Source: JBEVOS01 sp964563395 (GTDB lineage: Bacteria; Pseudomonadota; Alphaproteobacteria; Caulobacterales; Aquidulcibacteraceae). Taken from it: a stretch of 64,000 nucleotides of DNA. Both the position numbers and the translations under genes were made by a program. The stretch covers positions 1-64,000 of the forward strand of contig CAZLWK010000006.1 of NCBI GenBank assembly GCA_964563395.1, written 5' to 3'. Below are positions 32,100 to 41,299 of this stretch, piece by piece (position 1 is the stretch's first letter; the number at the start of each line of letters is the position of its first letter). A model generated the notes under the pieces. The model was not told the DNA's origin. It was given only the letters and a program-made list of their open reading frames with translations, and did no database searches.

Positions 32100-33329
32100 T
32101 TAGGCTCCCAGAACGCGGGCGCGATGCGCTTCGGTGAACACCTCCGCCGGCAGCATCTCTGGACCCGCCATGACCGCGAGCGCGTGCGCGCCGAGCGAAG
32201 CGTCCTGCGCGCTGCGCTCATGATAGCGCCGGCGCCGCTCGCGCGCGTCGTCGCCAAACTCCATATCGAGCGTCGCCGTAATGGAGGCGGTGAACCGCAA
32301 ACGCCGCATGCGTTCGGCGCGCTCTTCCGCGTACGGCGCGAAATCCAGGCGCGACCAATCGGCCGTTTCTTTCAGGATGTCGGTGACGATGCGTACGTCC
32401 CGATAGGTGATGGAGAGGCCAAGGCCGATAATCGGATCGTTCCAGCCGGCTGCGTCGCCAACCAGCACGACGCCTTTCGCGAAGGGCGCATCGGTCCAGC
32501 TGTCATTGTTGAAATAGGAATAGAGCGGGCCGGCGGGAACGGCCTTGGCCAGCGCCTCGTTGCGCGGCGCCGATTTCATGCGAAACGCCTCAAGGAAGCG
32601 GCGCGCGCCGTCTGGTCCTTGAAACCGCGCCTTCTGATCGAGCGCATAGCCGCCATAGACGCGCACCCGCCCGCCGCTCTGCGGAAAGGCGAGGAAGCCG
32701 AAATCGCCCTCCGTGCCGATCGCCTGAAGGTCTTCGCTCCAATCGTCGGCGCCGTCCACGAGCAGCCCGGCGAACCAATGATGCGGCTTGTCCTGATGCA
32801 GAATGATCCCCGCCGCCTCGCGCACCGCGGACATGCGCCCATCGGCGCCCACGATCAGCGGCGCGCACGCGGTCCGCTGTTCGCCGTCCTTCTCATACGT
32901 GACGCTCGGCGCCGCGCCCGGCTCGATGCGGATGACGCGCAGATCGCGCAGCGTCACGGCGCCTGCGCGGCCGGCCTCGTCGAACAGCGCCTGACAATGC
33001 ACGGGATGGCGGATGCAGAGCGGGCCGGGCACGTTCGGCAGGAAGCCGAGCGGCAGCGCGCGCGCCTCCGCCTCGCTCGGATCGCGGCTTTCATCATAGG
33101 TGACGTGGCGCGTGAGGTGATGGCCGCCCGCGGCCATGAGCACGTCATAGAGGCCGACCCGCTGGGTTTCGGCCACGCCCCACGGCGCGATCCATTCGCC
33201 GCGCACGCGATCCTCGAAGGCGGCGCTTTGCTCCAGCACGAGAACCGATTTGCCCGCGCGCGCCATGATCGTCGCCAAGGCGGAGCCGGCAATGCCGCCG
33301 CCCACGACAATGAGATCAAAGCGTTCCAT
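32100..33329 (-). CDS. FAD-dependent monooxygenase (tandem copy A)
   Basis: A 409-aa flavoprotein of the PHBH/squalene-epoxidase-like group. Residues 4-35 form the dinucleotide-binding fold (IVVGGGIAGSALAT, LVLEQ). RGEWIAPWG follows, and a second FAD motif appears as VGDAAGWNDPIIGLGLS. It has the same length and the same long conserved blocks as the next gene upstream, so the two arose by tandem duplication. A single-component hydroxylase or epoxidase using NAD(P)H is likely. The ATG at 33329 lies right before the FAD fold. Confidence 0.84.
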   Translation of the reverse strand: MERFDLIVVGGGIAGSALATIMARAGKSVLVLEQSAAFEDRVRGEWIAPWGVAETQRVGLYDVLMAAGGHHLTRHVTYDESRDPSEAEARALPLGFLPNVPGPLCIRHPVHCQALFDEAGRAGAVTLRDLRVIRIEPGAAPSVTYEKDGEQRTACAPLIVGADGRMSAVREAAGIILHQDKPHHWFAGLLVDGADDWSEDLQAIGTEGDFGFLAFPQSGGRVRVYGGYALDQKARFQGPDGARRFLEAFRMKSAPRNEALAKAVPAGPLYSYFNNDSWTDAPFAKGVVLVGDAAGWNDPIIGLGLSITYRDVRIVTDILKETADWSRLDFAPYAEERAERMRRLRFTASITATLDMEFGDDARERRRRYHERSAQDASLGAHALAVMAGPEMLPAEVFTEAHRARVLGA

Positions 33330-33414
33330 GCGCGTCTCCTCCCGGACCCTCTTCGAGGTTTGCGAGAGACTAGCGCAGCCCGCCGCCGCGCCCAAGACTG
33401 ACCTTAGGCCAGCT

Positions 33415-34644
33415 TCAGCCGGCCAGAACGCGCGCGCGATGCGCCTCGGTGAAGACGCTGGGCGAAAGCCGCTCAGGCCCGATCATCGTGGCGAAGGCAT
33501 GCGCCTTGAGGGAGCGGTCGGCGGCGGCGCGGCGATGATAATCCGCGCGACGCGCCTTCGCCGCTTCGCCGAACTCCATATCGAGGCTGGCCTGCAACGC
33601 GACGGCGAAGCGCAAGCGGCCCATCCGTTCGGCGCGCTCGGCGACATAAGGCGCGAAGGCGGCTTCATCCCAGCGGCGGGCGCCCTTCAAGATCTCGCTC
33701 ACCATGCGCACGTCGCGATAGGCGATGGATAGACCAAGGCCGGCGGTGGGATCGACCCAACCCGCCGCGTCGCCGATCAGGAGCGCGCCCGGCCGCGTGA
33801 TGGCGTCGATCGCCGCGCCGCTATTGAAGAAGACGCGCAGCGGGCCGGCGGGCCGCGCGGACGCCAGCGCGGCGTTCACCGGCGCCGAGCGCATATCCAA
33901 CGCATTCAGGAATCGCTGGGCGCCATCCGCGCCCGAAAAGCGGCATTTCTGGCTCAGCGGATAGCCGCCATAGAGGCGCAGGCGTCCTCCGCCCTGCGGA
34001 AACGCCTGAAAGCTGAAATCGCCTTCGACGCCGACGGCCTGAATATCCTCGTTCCAGTCCTCCGCGCCGTCCACCAAGAGCCCGCCATACCAATGATGCG
34101 GCGCTTCCGCGGCGATCTCGGCGCGGAGCGCCGCGCGGACGAGCGATTGACGCCCGTCGGCGCCGACGATCAGCGGCGCGCGGGCGATGTGCGCTTGGCC
34201 CTCAGCCTCATACTCAACGCGCGGCGTGGCGCCGGCTTCGATCGCGATCACCCACACGCCGCGCCGCGCATCGACGCCGGCGCGCACGGCTTCGTCGAAC
34301 AGGGCTTGGCAATGCGCCGGATGACCGAGGCTCAGCGGACCAGGCACATTGGGCAAGAGCGAAAGCGAGACGGAATCCGCTTCCGCTTCGCTGGGGCAGC
34401 GGGCCTCATCATAAGTGATGTGGCGTTTGATATGGCGCCCGCCGGCGGCGAGGAGCGCATCGTAAACGCCAATCCGCTGCGCCTCCGCCACGCCCCAGGG
34501 CGCGATCCATTCGCCGCGCACCCGGTCTTGGTAAAGCAGCGTCTCCTCAAGCAAGAGCACGCTTTCGCCGGCGCGGGCCATGACGGTCGCCAAGGCCGCG
34601 CCCGACACGCCGGCGCCGACAATGATCAGATCGTACACACGCAT
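33415..34644 (-). CDS. FAD-dependent monooxygenase (tandem copy B)
   Basis: A 409-aa paralogue of the 32100-33329 product, sharing RVRGEWIAPWGVAE-QR, the HITYDEAR region, LLPNVPGPL, and GDAAGWVDPTAGLGLSI. The FAD fold IVGAGVSGAALAT is at the N terminus. The divergence between the copies suggests separate substrates or successive steps. It is separated from copy A by 85 bases and could be the first gene of the transcript running through the SnoaL-like and kinase genes. Confidence 0.84.
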   Translation of the reverse strand: MRVYDLIIVGAGVSGAALATVMARAGESVLLLEETLLYQDRVRGEWIAPWGVAEAQRIGVYDALLAAGGRHIKRHITYDEARCPSEAEADSVSLSLLPNVPGPLSLGHPAHCQALFDEAVRAGVDARRGVWVIAIEAGATPRVEYEAEGQAHIARAPLIVGADGRQSLVRAALRAEIAAEAPHHWYGGLLVDGAEDWNEDIQAVGVEGDFSFQAFPQGGGRLRLYGGYPLSQKCRFSGADGAQRFLNALDMRSAPVNAALASARPAGPLRVFFNSGAAIDAITRPGALLIGDAAGWVDPTAGLGLSIAYRDVRMVSEILKGARRWDEAAFAPYVAERAERMGRLRFAVALQASLDMEFGEAAKARRADYHRRAAADRSLKAHAFATMIGPERLSPSVFTEAHRARVLAG

Positions 34645-34711
34645 CCGGCCGCATCCAGCTTAACGCGGGGAGCCTGCAGGAAACTGGCCAGCCGGCCCGC
34701 GTCATTCCGGA

Positions 34712-35560
34712 TCACAAGGTCCGGGCGGGACGTTGAATAATTCCGGAGGGAAGCGGGCCTTCCGCTAACGCGGACAACACCCGGCGGCGCGCGGCGCTCC
34801 AAGCCGGATCGGGCAGATAATCGCCGTGACCATGGTTGAGCGAGGCGGCGATCTCCAAATGCCTGATGCGCGGATCGGGCGCACGCAGAAGCGGCCCATG
34901 GCGGCCCAGCGCGCGATGGCGCCCTTTCTCGGCGCGGTGGAACAAATCCTCCAACCAATCGCCGGGCGGATAGGCGTGCTCCAGCACGCTGTCGCCGGGC
35001 GAGCTTATGACGACGATCGATTCACAGCGCTTACGCAGCACGCGCTGGGCGTCCGAAGCGAGCGCCGCCTCGTCCGCCGCCGCCGCGAGCAAATAGGCCC
35101 TGAGAAACGCCGTTCGGCGCGCCAGGCGCGCCGCCTCGAACGCCACGCGCACGCCAAAGGAATGGGTGATGATGTCCGGCCGCTGAGAGAGGATGTGATT
35201 GTCGAGGAAGCGCGCTAGCGCGCGGCCCGCATCGAGCGCGTCCGGCAAGGTGCGCGGATAGGCAAGCGGACCGAGCGCGCTGTCTCCCGGCCAAAGCACG
35301 ACGATCAGCGCGTCATGCGGCGCGGCGCGCGCGAAGGCCGCTCCGATGGCCAGTCCGCGAGAGCGCGAAACATTGAAGCCATGAATGAGGAAGGCGCACC
35401 GCCCTGGCGGAAGCGCGGAGACGGGTCTCAACGCGCCGCGCGCGCGCAGGTCGGCGAAAGACTGTCCTCCGGCATCCGACTTGAGCGCGAACAGCGCGGC
35501 GGGCGCGACCGGACCGCCGCGCTCCTCCAGGCGAAGCGACAGGACGAAGGGCTCAGCCAT
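34712..35560 (-). CDS. Alpha/beta hydrolase (DUF900-like)
   Basis: A 282-aa hydrolase. FLIHGFNVSRSRG is the oxyanion region and THSFGVRVA (nucleophile Ser in H-S-F-G) fits the DUF900 lipase-like group, with a late NHGHGDYL His. There is no signal peptide. The start at 35560 overlaps the end of the upstream membrane-protein gene by 8 bases, so the two are coupled. An esterase role is likely; the substrate is unknown. Confidence 0.75.
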   Translation of the reverse strand: MAEPFVLSLRLEERGGPVAPAALFALKSDAGGQSFADLRARGALRPVSALPPGRCAFLIHGFNVSRSRGLAIGAAFARAAPHDALIVVLWPGDSALGPLAYPRTLPDALDAGRALARFLDNHILSQRPDIITHSFGVRVAFEAARLARRTAFLRAYLLAAAADEAALASDAQRVLRKRCESIVVISSPGDSVLEHAYPPGDWLEDLFHRAEKGRHRALGRHGPLLRAPDPRIRHLEIAASLNHGHGDYLPDPAWSAARRRVLSALAEGPLPSGIIQRPARTL

Positions 35561-36287
35561 GGCGCGCCGCGCGCGCAAGACGCGCCGCCAAATCCTTCAA
35601 GACCGGCGCGAGCGGAATGGCGCCCGCGCCGATCACGAGGCTTGCAAGCCAGGCCTTCATGTCAGCGCCGAGCGCGCCGCCGCCCACAAGCGCAAGCCCC
35701 AAACACGCCGCGCCGGCCCAAGCGCGCGCCGACGCCTGATAGCGCGTCCGCGCGAGCGCAAGCGCGGCTTCAATGCGCGCATCGAGCGCGGCCACGAAGC
35801 GCGCCATCGCCGCCTCGCCACGCGGATCGCTCGCGCGCGCGGCCGCCGCGATCGCATCCGCGTCCGCCGCGCCGCCCGCGATCAAGGCGGCGGCCACGTG
35901 ACCGATCTGCGCCGTGCTCAGGCGGGCGAGACCAAGGCGCACGCCCTGGCGCAGCCACGAGGCGAGCGCGCCCTCATCGCCGCCGCCGCGATAAAGCGCC
36001 CGCGCCACATGCTGGTAATCGCCGCCATACGCGGCCTTCAACGCGGGCGCGAGACTCGCCATCAGCCGCTGCACGCTGGCGAACCCCACATAGGGCAAGC
36101 CGCGATAGCGCAGACCGAAGGCGGCCGCCCGGCGCGCCGGCGCGATCTCGCCGCTGACAGGATCGATGATCCGCCAAAGGCTTGCGCCGCCGGCCTTGCC
36201 GATCAGCTCAACCAGGCCCGCGCCGCCCGCCGCCACGACGATGAGCGACGCAATTGCGCCCACGCCTTCCTCCAAACCGATCTGCAT
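35553..36287 (-). CDS. Hypothetical membrane protein
   Basis: A 244-aa Ala-rich protein with no family I recognise. The N terminus has a hydrophobic segment (residues 8-28), and the C-terminal third has two more (about 190-225). The middle is helical and soluble, with LRYRGLPYVGF near residue 60 and LYRGGGDEGALASWL further on. It is coupled to the DUF900-like hydrolase gene, suggesting a shared role. Confidence 0.68.
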   Translation of the reverse strand: MQIGLEEGVGAIASLIVVAAGGAGLVELIGKAGGASLWRIIDPVSGEIAPARRAAAFGLRYRGLPYVGFASVQRLMASLAPALKAAYGGDYQHVARALYRGGGDEGALASWLRQGVRLGLARLSTAQIGHVAAALIAGGAADADAIAAAARASDPRGEAAMARFVAALDARIEAALALARTRYQASARAWAGAACLGLALVGGGALGADMKAWLASLVIGAGAIPLAPVLKDLAARLARAARHG

Positions 36288-36347
36288 GGCCCATCTCCTT
36301 CTCCGCGCAGAATGGCGCGGCGGAGGGGCCGGTCGGATTGGGCTCGG

Positions 36348-37562
36348 CTATTCCATGGACAGGATCAGATTGCGCACGATCGGATAGATTTGCTTATCCC
36401 AGCGCTTGCCGCTGAACAGGCCATAATGGCCGACCGCCGTCTGCATGTGGTGGCGCTTCAAATAAGGCTTGAGCCCGCTGCACAGATCGTGCGCCGCCGC
36501 CGTCTGGCCGAGCGCGCAGACATCGTCCCGCTCGCCCTCCACCGTCAAAAGCGCCGTGCGTTTGATCAGCGAAGGATCGACACGCTCGCCGCGATGCGTG
36601 AGTTCGCCCTTCGCCAGCAGGGCTTCCTGGAACACCATGCGCACCGTCTCGATATAGAATTCGGCCGGCAAATCGAGCACGGCGAAATATTCATCGTAGA
36701 ACGTCTTGATGGCGGCGGCCTCGGCCAATTCATTGTTCGCCAGATGCATGTAAAGATTGCGGTGCGCGTTCACATGGCGCTGCATGTTCATTTGCATGAA
36801 GGCGTTGAGCTGAACGAAGCCGGGATAGACGGCCCGGCCCGCGCCGCGATAGCGCCAGGGCACGCGGCTGATCAGATTCTCCTCGAACCATTCGATCGGA
36901 TGATCGAAAGCGAGGGCGTTCACGGTCGTGGGCGAAAGGCGCACATCGATGGGCCCGCCCATCAAGGTCATCGACAGGGGCGTGCACGGATGCTTGCGCG
37001 CCGACATCAGCGCCGTCGCCGCCAGCACCTGAACGCAAGGCTGGCACACCGCCACGACATGCGCGCCGGGCCCGATCTTCTCCAGGAAGTCGATCACGTG
37101 GTCGATGTAATCGGCGAAGTGGAACGGACCGTCCGCGACGGGCACATCGCGCGCATTCCTCCAATCCGTGATGTAGACGTCATGGTCTCGCAGCATGGTC
37201 TGCACGGTGTTGCGCAAGAGCGTGGAGAAATGGCCCGACAGCGGCGCCACCAGCAGCACGCGCGGCTGGGCCATGTCTCCCGCCTTACGGAAATGCAGTA
37301 GATCGCCGAAGGGCGTGGAGGCAGCCACCTCCTCCGTCACCGCCACGACCTCGCCGCCGCTCTCCACGCTCTCGATCCCGAAGGGCGGGCGCTCATGCGT
37401 GATTTCAAAACGGTGCAGCAGCTCGAAGGCGGCGGTCATGCGGCGGAAGATGGCGTGGCTCGGATCGCCATTGACCCAGCCGAAGGCCGCCTGCGCCGTG
37501 CGCGCCGCTGCCCGCAAAGGAAGCAACAAGTCCGCTTGGGCCTGGTAGAATGAATAGAGCAC
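36348..37562 (-). CDS. phaZ: Intracellular polyhydroxyalkanoate depolymerase
   Basis: A 404-aa intracellular PHB depolymerase of the type acting on native granules. The Cys nucleophile lies in AVCQPC (Cys173), in place of the Ser of a lipase box. LLVAPLSGHFSTLLRNTV and DWRNARDVP are family blocks, and the C terminus has the PHB-depolymerase domain ending in GHYGLFSGKRW with the catalytic His. It releases 3-hydroxybutyrate from storage polymer. No phaC or phasin gene is nearby. Confidence 0.92.
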   Translation of the reverse strand: MLYSFYQAQADLLLPLRAAARTAQAAFGWVNGDPSHAIFRRMTAAFELLHRFEITHERPPFGIESVESGGEVVAVTEEVAASTPFGDLLHFRKAGDMAQPRVLLVAPLSGHFSTLLRNTVQTMLRDHDVYITDWRNARDVPVADGPFHFADYIDHVIDFLEKIGPGAHVVAVCQPCVQVLAATALMSARKHPCTPLSMTLMGGPIDVRLSPTTVNALAFDHPIEWFEENLISRVPWRYRGAGRAVYPGFVQLNAFMQMNMQRHVNAHRNLYMHLANNELAEAAAIKTFYDEYFAVLDLPAEFYIETVRMVFQEALLAKGELTHRGERVDPSLIKRTALLTVEGERDDVCALGQTAAAHDLCSGLKPYLKRHHMQTAVGHYGLFSGKRWDKQIYPIVRNLILSME

Positions 37563-37702
37563 GTGCGCAGGAGCCCCCGAATCCGCGCAAGGCTAGGCGC
37601 TAAAGCCGGCGGAGGCGATGGTGCTCGCCCAAGACGCGCGTCGCGGGCCTCTCGGCGCCGGCGCCCGAAGCAGGCCAGGCGCGGAATTGAGCGAGGATGA
37701 TC

Positions 37703-38359
37703 ATGAGTGCGGCGACGCTGACTATCGCCAGCAAGAATTACGGCTCCTGGTCGCTGCGCGGCTGGCTTCTGTGCCGCATGGCGGGGCTGGATTTCAAGGA
37801 AAAGACGATCCCGGCGGACGATCCCAGCGCGCGGGCGGAATTGCTGCTCCTGTCGCCCTCCTTCCTCGTGCCGCGGCTCGAACATGGCGAGATCGTGGTG
37901 TGGGACACGCTGGCGATGGCCGAATATCTGGCCGAGATCGCGCCCGAAGCGGGCCTCTTGCCGGCCGACATGAAGGCGCGGGCTCATTGCCGCAGCGTCA
38001 GCGGCGAGATGCATTCCGGCTTCACCAATATGCGCGCGGCGATGCCGATGAACATCAAGGCGCGGCACCTGTCCTTCAAGATCTTTGCCGGAGCGCGCGC
38101 CGACATCGAGCGCATCTGCGAAATCTGGCGCGAATGCCTCTCGACCTATGGCGGGCCTTTCCTGTTCGGGGCGCAGCCATGCTTGGCCGACGCCATGTAC
38201 GCGCCGGTGGTGACGCGCTTCATCACCTATGATGTGCGGCTCGATGAGACCTGCGCGGCTTACCGCGATCGCATCGCCGCCTGGGCGCTGCTGCGCGAAT
38301 GGTCCGAAGCGGCGCGGCTGGAGCCGGACGATGTCGAGGAACTCGACGTCGAATTTTAG
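37703..38359 (+). CDS. Glutathione S-transferase family protein
   Basis: A 218-aa GST. The N-terminal thioredoxin-like half contains NYGSWSLRGWLL (possible catalytic Ser) and the cis-Pro region FLVPRLEHG with WDTLAMAEYLAE. The C-terminal helical half has PFLFGAQPCLADAMYAPVVTRF. GAGG lies 5 bases before the ATG at 37703; the ATG at 37697 adds two residues. The class is uncertain. It is divergent from phaZ. Confidence 0.88.
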   Translation: MSAATLTIASKNYGSWSLRGWLLCRMAGLDFKEKTIPADDPSARAELLLLSPSFLVPRLEHGEIVVWDTLAMAEYLAEIAPEAGLLPADMKARAHCRSVSGEMHSGFTNMRAAMPMNIKARHLSFKIFAGARADIERICEIWRECLSTYGGPFLFGAQPCLADAMYAPVVTRFITYDVRLDETCAAYRDRIAAWALLREWSEAARLEPDDVEELDVEF

Positions 38360-38360
38360 A

Positions 38361-38450
38361 TTTCTTCCCCCGCTTACCGGGGGAGTACCGAGCGTAGCGA
38401 GGGGATGGGGGGCCTGCGCCCGCCCCCTCCGGACCTCGCCCGTAAACGAT
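38361..38450. repeat. REP-like intergenic element
   Basis: Several short inverted repeats lie between the convergent GST and glpD genes. They include CCCCCG/CGGGGG (38367-38372 and 38378-38383) and GGGGGC/GCCCCC (38408-38413 and 38422-38427), joined by a CCGAGCGTAGCGAGG segment. This wording is typical of dispersed extragenic elements in alphaproteobacteria. It may also act as a bidirectional terminator. Copy number cannot be judged from one window. Confidence 0.5.
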
Positions 38451-38457
38451 GGAGGAA

Positions 38458-39918
38458 TTAAGCGCAGCGCGCCTTGATATAGCCATCCAGGCGCGCGATG
38501 GCCGCCGCATCGGCGCGAAGGCCGAGTTTCGTGCGTCGCCAAAGCACATCTTCGGCGCTGCGCGCCCATTCCTCGGCGATGAGGTAATCGACTTCGCGCG
38601 CCGTCAGATCGGCGCAGAACACTTCGCCCAAATCATTGGCGCGATCGAAGATCGCGAAGGCGTCCGTTCCATAGGCGCGCGCGAGCCGAAGCGCATGGCC
38701 TGGCGTGATGAAGGGGTGCTTTGCGGCGAGGCGCACGGCGAGATCGGCGACGGGTTCGGTGAAATCGCCGCCCGGCAGAGGCGCGGTCTTGGTCCATGAA
38801 TCGCCGCCGCCATGCGGCAGCGCCGCGAGCGCGGCCTCCGCCAACCGACGATACGTGGTGATCTTGCCGCCATAGACGCTGAGCAACGGGGCGCCCTCCT
38901 TATCCAGCTGCAGCACGTAATCGCGCGTCACTTCCTGCGCCGCGCTGGCGCCGTCGTCGAACAGGGCGCGCACGCCGGAATAGGTCCACACCACATCGGC
39001 GGGCGCGATCTGCGCCTTGAAATATCGATTGGCCGCCGCGCAGAGATACTCGATCTCGGCGGCGCTCGCCCGCACCTCGCCCGGATCGCCGGACCATTCC
39101 TGATCGGTGGTGCCGATGAGCGTGAATTCGTCCTCATAAGGAATGGCGAACACGATGCGGCCGTCGCCCTGCTGAAAGATATACGCCGCGTCGTGATCGA
39201 ACAGCTTGCGCACCACGATATGGCTGCCTTGCACGAGGCGCACGCCCGCGGCGGGCTTCGCGTTAGCCGCGTCGAGAACGCCATTCACCCAGGCGCCGGC
39301 CGCGTTTATGACGGCGCACGCGCGCACTTTCACCGGCCCGTCAGGGCCCAGAGCGCTGAGCGTCCATTCATCCAGCGTTCGCGCCGCGCCCGTCACGCGC
39401 GTGCGCACGCGAACATCGGCGCCGCGACGCGCGGCGTCCTTGGCGTTGAGCACGACGAGGCGTGCATCATCCGTCCAGCAATCCCAATAGGCAAAGCCGG
39501 CGCTGAAGGCGGGCTTCAGCGGCACGCCAGTAACATCGCTGCGCAAATCAAGGGCCCGTGCGCGCGGCAACCCGCCCCCGCTCAAGGCGTCGTAGAGGAA
39601 AAGCCCCGCGCGCAGCATCCAGCGCGGACGCAGCTCCCGGTGATGCGGCAGGATGAATCGCAGCGGGCGCACATTGTGCGGCGCGATCTTCATCAGCACG
39701 CCGCGCTCCAGAAGCGCCTCCCGGACAAGACGGAATTCGTAATGCTCCAGATAGCGCAGGCCGCCATGGATCAGCTTCGTGGACGCCGATGAGGTGGCGC
39801 CCGCGAGGTCGCCCTGCTCGAACAGCACCACTTTGAGGCCGCGGCCGGCGGCGTCGCGCGCGACGCCGCACCCATTCACGCCGCCGCCGATAATGGCGAT
39901 GTCGTACAGATCGCTCAT
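38458..39918 (-). CDS. glpD: Aerobic glycerol-3-phosphate dehydrogenase
   Basis: A 486-aa FAD enzyme that oxidises glycerol 3-phosphate to dihydroxyacetone phosphate at the inner membrane and feeds quinone. It has IIGGGVNGCGVARDAAGRG (FAD fold), SSASTKLIHGGLRYLE, and a C-terminal domain with SVYGGKITTYRRLAE. The glycerol kinase and facilitator genes are not adjacent. The MFS transporter gene upstream ends 9 bases before its start. Confidence 0.93.
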   Translation of the reverse strand: MSDLYDIAIIGGGVNGCGVARDAAGRGLKVVLFEQGDLAGATSSASTKLIHGGLRYLEHYEFRLVREALLERGVLMKIAPHNVRPLRFILPHHRELRPRWMLRAGLFLYDALSGGGLPRARALDLRSDVTGVPLKPAFSAGFAYWDCWTDDARLVVLNAKDAARRGADVRVRTRVTGAARTLDEWTLSALGPDGPVKVRACAVINAAGAWVNGVLDAANAKPAAGVRLVQGSHIVVRKLFDHDAAYIFQQGDGRIVFAIPYEDEFTLIGTTDQEWSGDPGEVRASAAEIEYLCAAANRYFKAQIAPADVVWTYSGVRALFDDGASAAQEVTRDYVLQLDKEGAPLLSVYGGKITTYRRLAEAALAALPHGGGDSWTKTAPLPGGDFTEPVADLAVRLAAKHPFITPGHALRLARAYGTDAFAIFDRANDLGEVFCADLTAREVDYLIAEEWARSAEDVLWRRTKLGLRADAAAIARLDGYIKARCA

Positions 39919-39927
39919 GCGGCGCGG

Positions 39928-41235
39928 TCAATCCTCATGAATGAGGCTTTGGCGCTGCGTATCGCGCATGAAGATGGAGATGAGGCAGGCGAGCGCCGCC
40001 ATGAGCCCCACATAGAGATAGAAGCCGCTTTCTTGCCCATTCGCCTTGAACCAGAGCGCGGCATATTCCGCCGTGCCGCCAAACACGGCGTTGGCGAGCG
40101 CGTAGGGCAAGGCGACGCCCAAGGCGCGCACATGGGCTGGAAACATCTCCGCCTTCACCACGGCGCTGATCGAGGTGTAAGCCGACAGAACCAAGAGCGC
40201 GATCAACACAAGCGCCGTCGCAAAATTGGCGTCGCGCGTTGTGGCCAAGACGGAGAACACTGGAAACGCCGCAAGCGCGCCGACGCCGAAGGCGCCGATC
40301 AGCATGGGCTTGCGGCCCACCTGGTCGGAGAACCAGCCGAACAAGGGCTGCGCCAGCATGAAGCAGACGAGCGCGATCGCGGTGATCTCCGTGGCTTGGT
40401 TCTTGGTGAAGCCCGACGTGTTCACCAGGAATTTCTGCATGTAGGTCGTATAGGCGTAGAAGCTCAGCGAGCCGGCGGCGGTGAGGCCAGCGATCATCGC
40501 GCTCTCGCGCGGATATTTGAGGAACACCAGCATCGTGCGCGCGCGTTCGGCGCCGGCTGCTTGCGCATTCGTCCAGCTCTCGCTCTCTTCCAGGCCACGC
40601 CGGATCCAAAAGACAACCACGGCGAGGGCCGCGCCGATAAAGAACGGGATCCGCCAGCCCCATTCCTGCAGCGCTTCGGCGCTCATCGTGCGTTGGAGCA
40701 AAATGAGCACGCCGAGCGCGATCAGCTGGCCCATGATCAGCGTCACATATTGGAAACTCGACCAGAAGCCGCGCCGCGCCTTGCCGGCCATTTCGCTCAT
40801 ATAGGTGGCGCTCGCGCCGTATTCGCCGCCCACGCTCAGCCCCTGCAGGAGGCGCGCGAACAGAAGGATCGCGGGCGCGAGCGGCCCGATGGCTTCATAG
40901 GTCGGCGTGATGGCGATGATGAAAGAGCCAAGGCACATCATCGCGACGGCGACCGTGAGCGCGGCGCGCCGCCCCGCCCTGTCCGCGTAAAGCCCCATCA
41001 GCCAGGCGCCGACAGGGCGCGCGAGAAAGCCGACGGCGAAGATCGCGGCCGCCTGCAGCAGCTGCGCGGTGGTGGAGCCTTCGGGGAAGAAAACCGGTGC
41101 GAAATAGAGCGCGAACGAGGAATAGGCGAACCAATCGTACCATTCGACAAGATTGCCAGCCGAACCGCCGAGAATGGCGCGCAGACGCCCAATGGGTCCG
41201 CGCGCCGCGCGCGCATCGATCGCCTCCGCACTCAT
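39928..41235 (-). CDS. kgtP: MFS transporter, metabolite:H+ symporter family, KgtP-like
   Basis: A 435-aa 12-helix permease. NLVEWYDWFAYSSF in helix 1 and RLLQGLSVGGEYGASATYMSEMA mark the MHS family; the full wording is closest to alpha-ketoglutarate permease. The inner-loop motif GRRAALT is present. It would import a dicarboxylate or similar metabolite with protons. It is upstream of glpD and downstream of a transaminase gene. The ATG at 41235 gives a standard N terminus. Confidence 0.87.
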   Translation of the reverse strand: MSAEAIDARAARGPIGRLRAILGGSAGNLVEWYDWFAYSSFALYFAPVFFPEGSTTAQLLQAAAIFAVGFLARPVGAWLMGLYADRAGRRAALTVAVAMMCLGSFIIAITPTYEAIGPLAPAILLFARLLQGLSVGGEYGASATYMSEMAGKARRGFWSSFQYVTLIMGQLIALGVLILLQRTMSAEALQEWGWRIPFFIGAALAVVVFWIRRGLEESESWTNAQAAGAERARTMLVFLKYPRESAMIAGLTAAGSLSFYAYTTYMQKFLVNTSGFTKNQATEITAIALVCFMLAQPLFGWFSDQVGRKPMLIGAFGVGALAAFPVFSVLATTRDANFATALVLIALLVLSAYTSISAVVKAEMFPAHVRALGVALPYALANAVFGGTAEYAALWFKANGQESGFYLYVGLMAALACLISIFMRDTQRQSLIHED

Positions 41236-41299
41236 GCTCCGCCCCACTCGGTCATGGTTCCGGTCTAGACGGGTTCGCGGCGCCGCGGAACCGCCCGGC

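Noticed and set aside
35385..37301. A 638-codon open frame on the plus strand opposite the hypothetical membrane protein and phaZ
   Set aside because: It is Arg/His/Ala-rich with no domain, has no ribosome site, and mirrors well-supported genes on the other strand. High GC content creates such frames.
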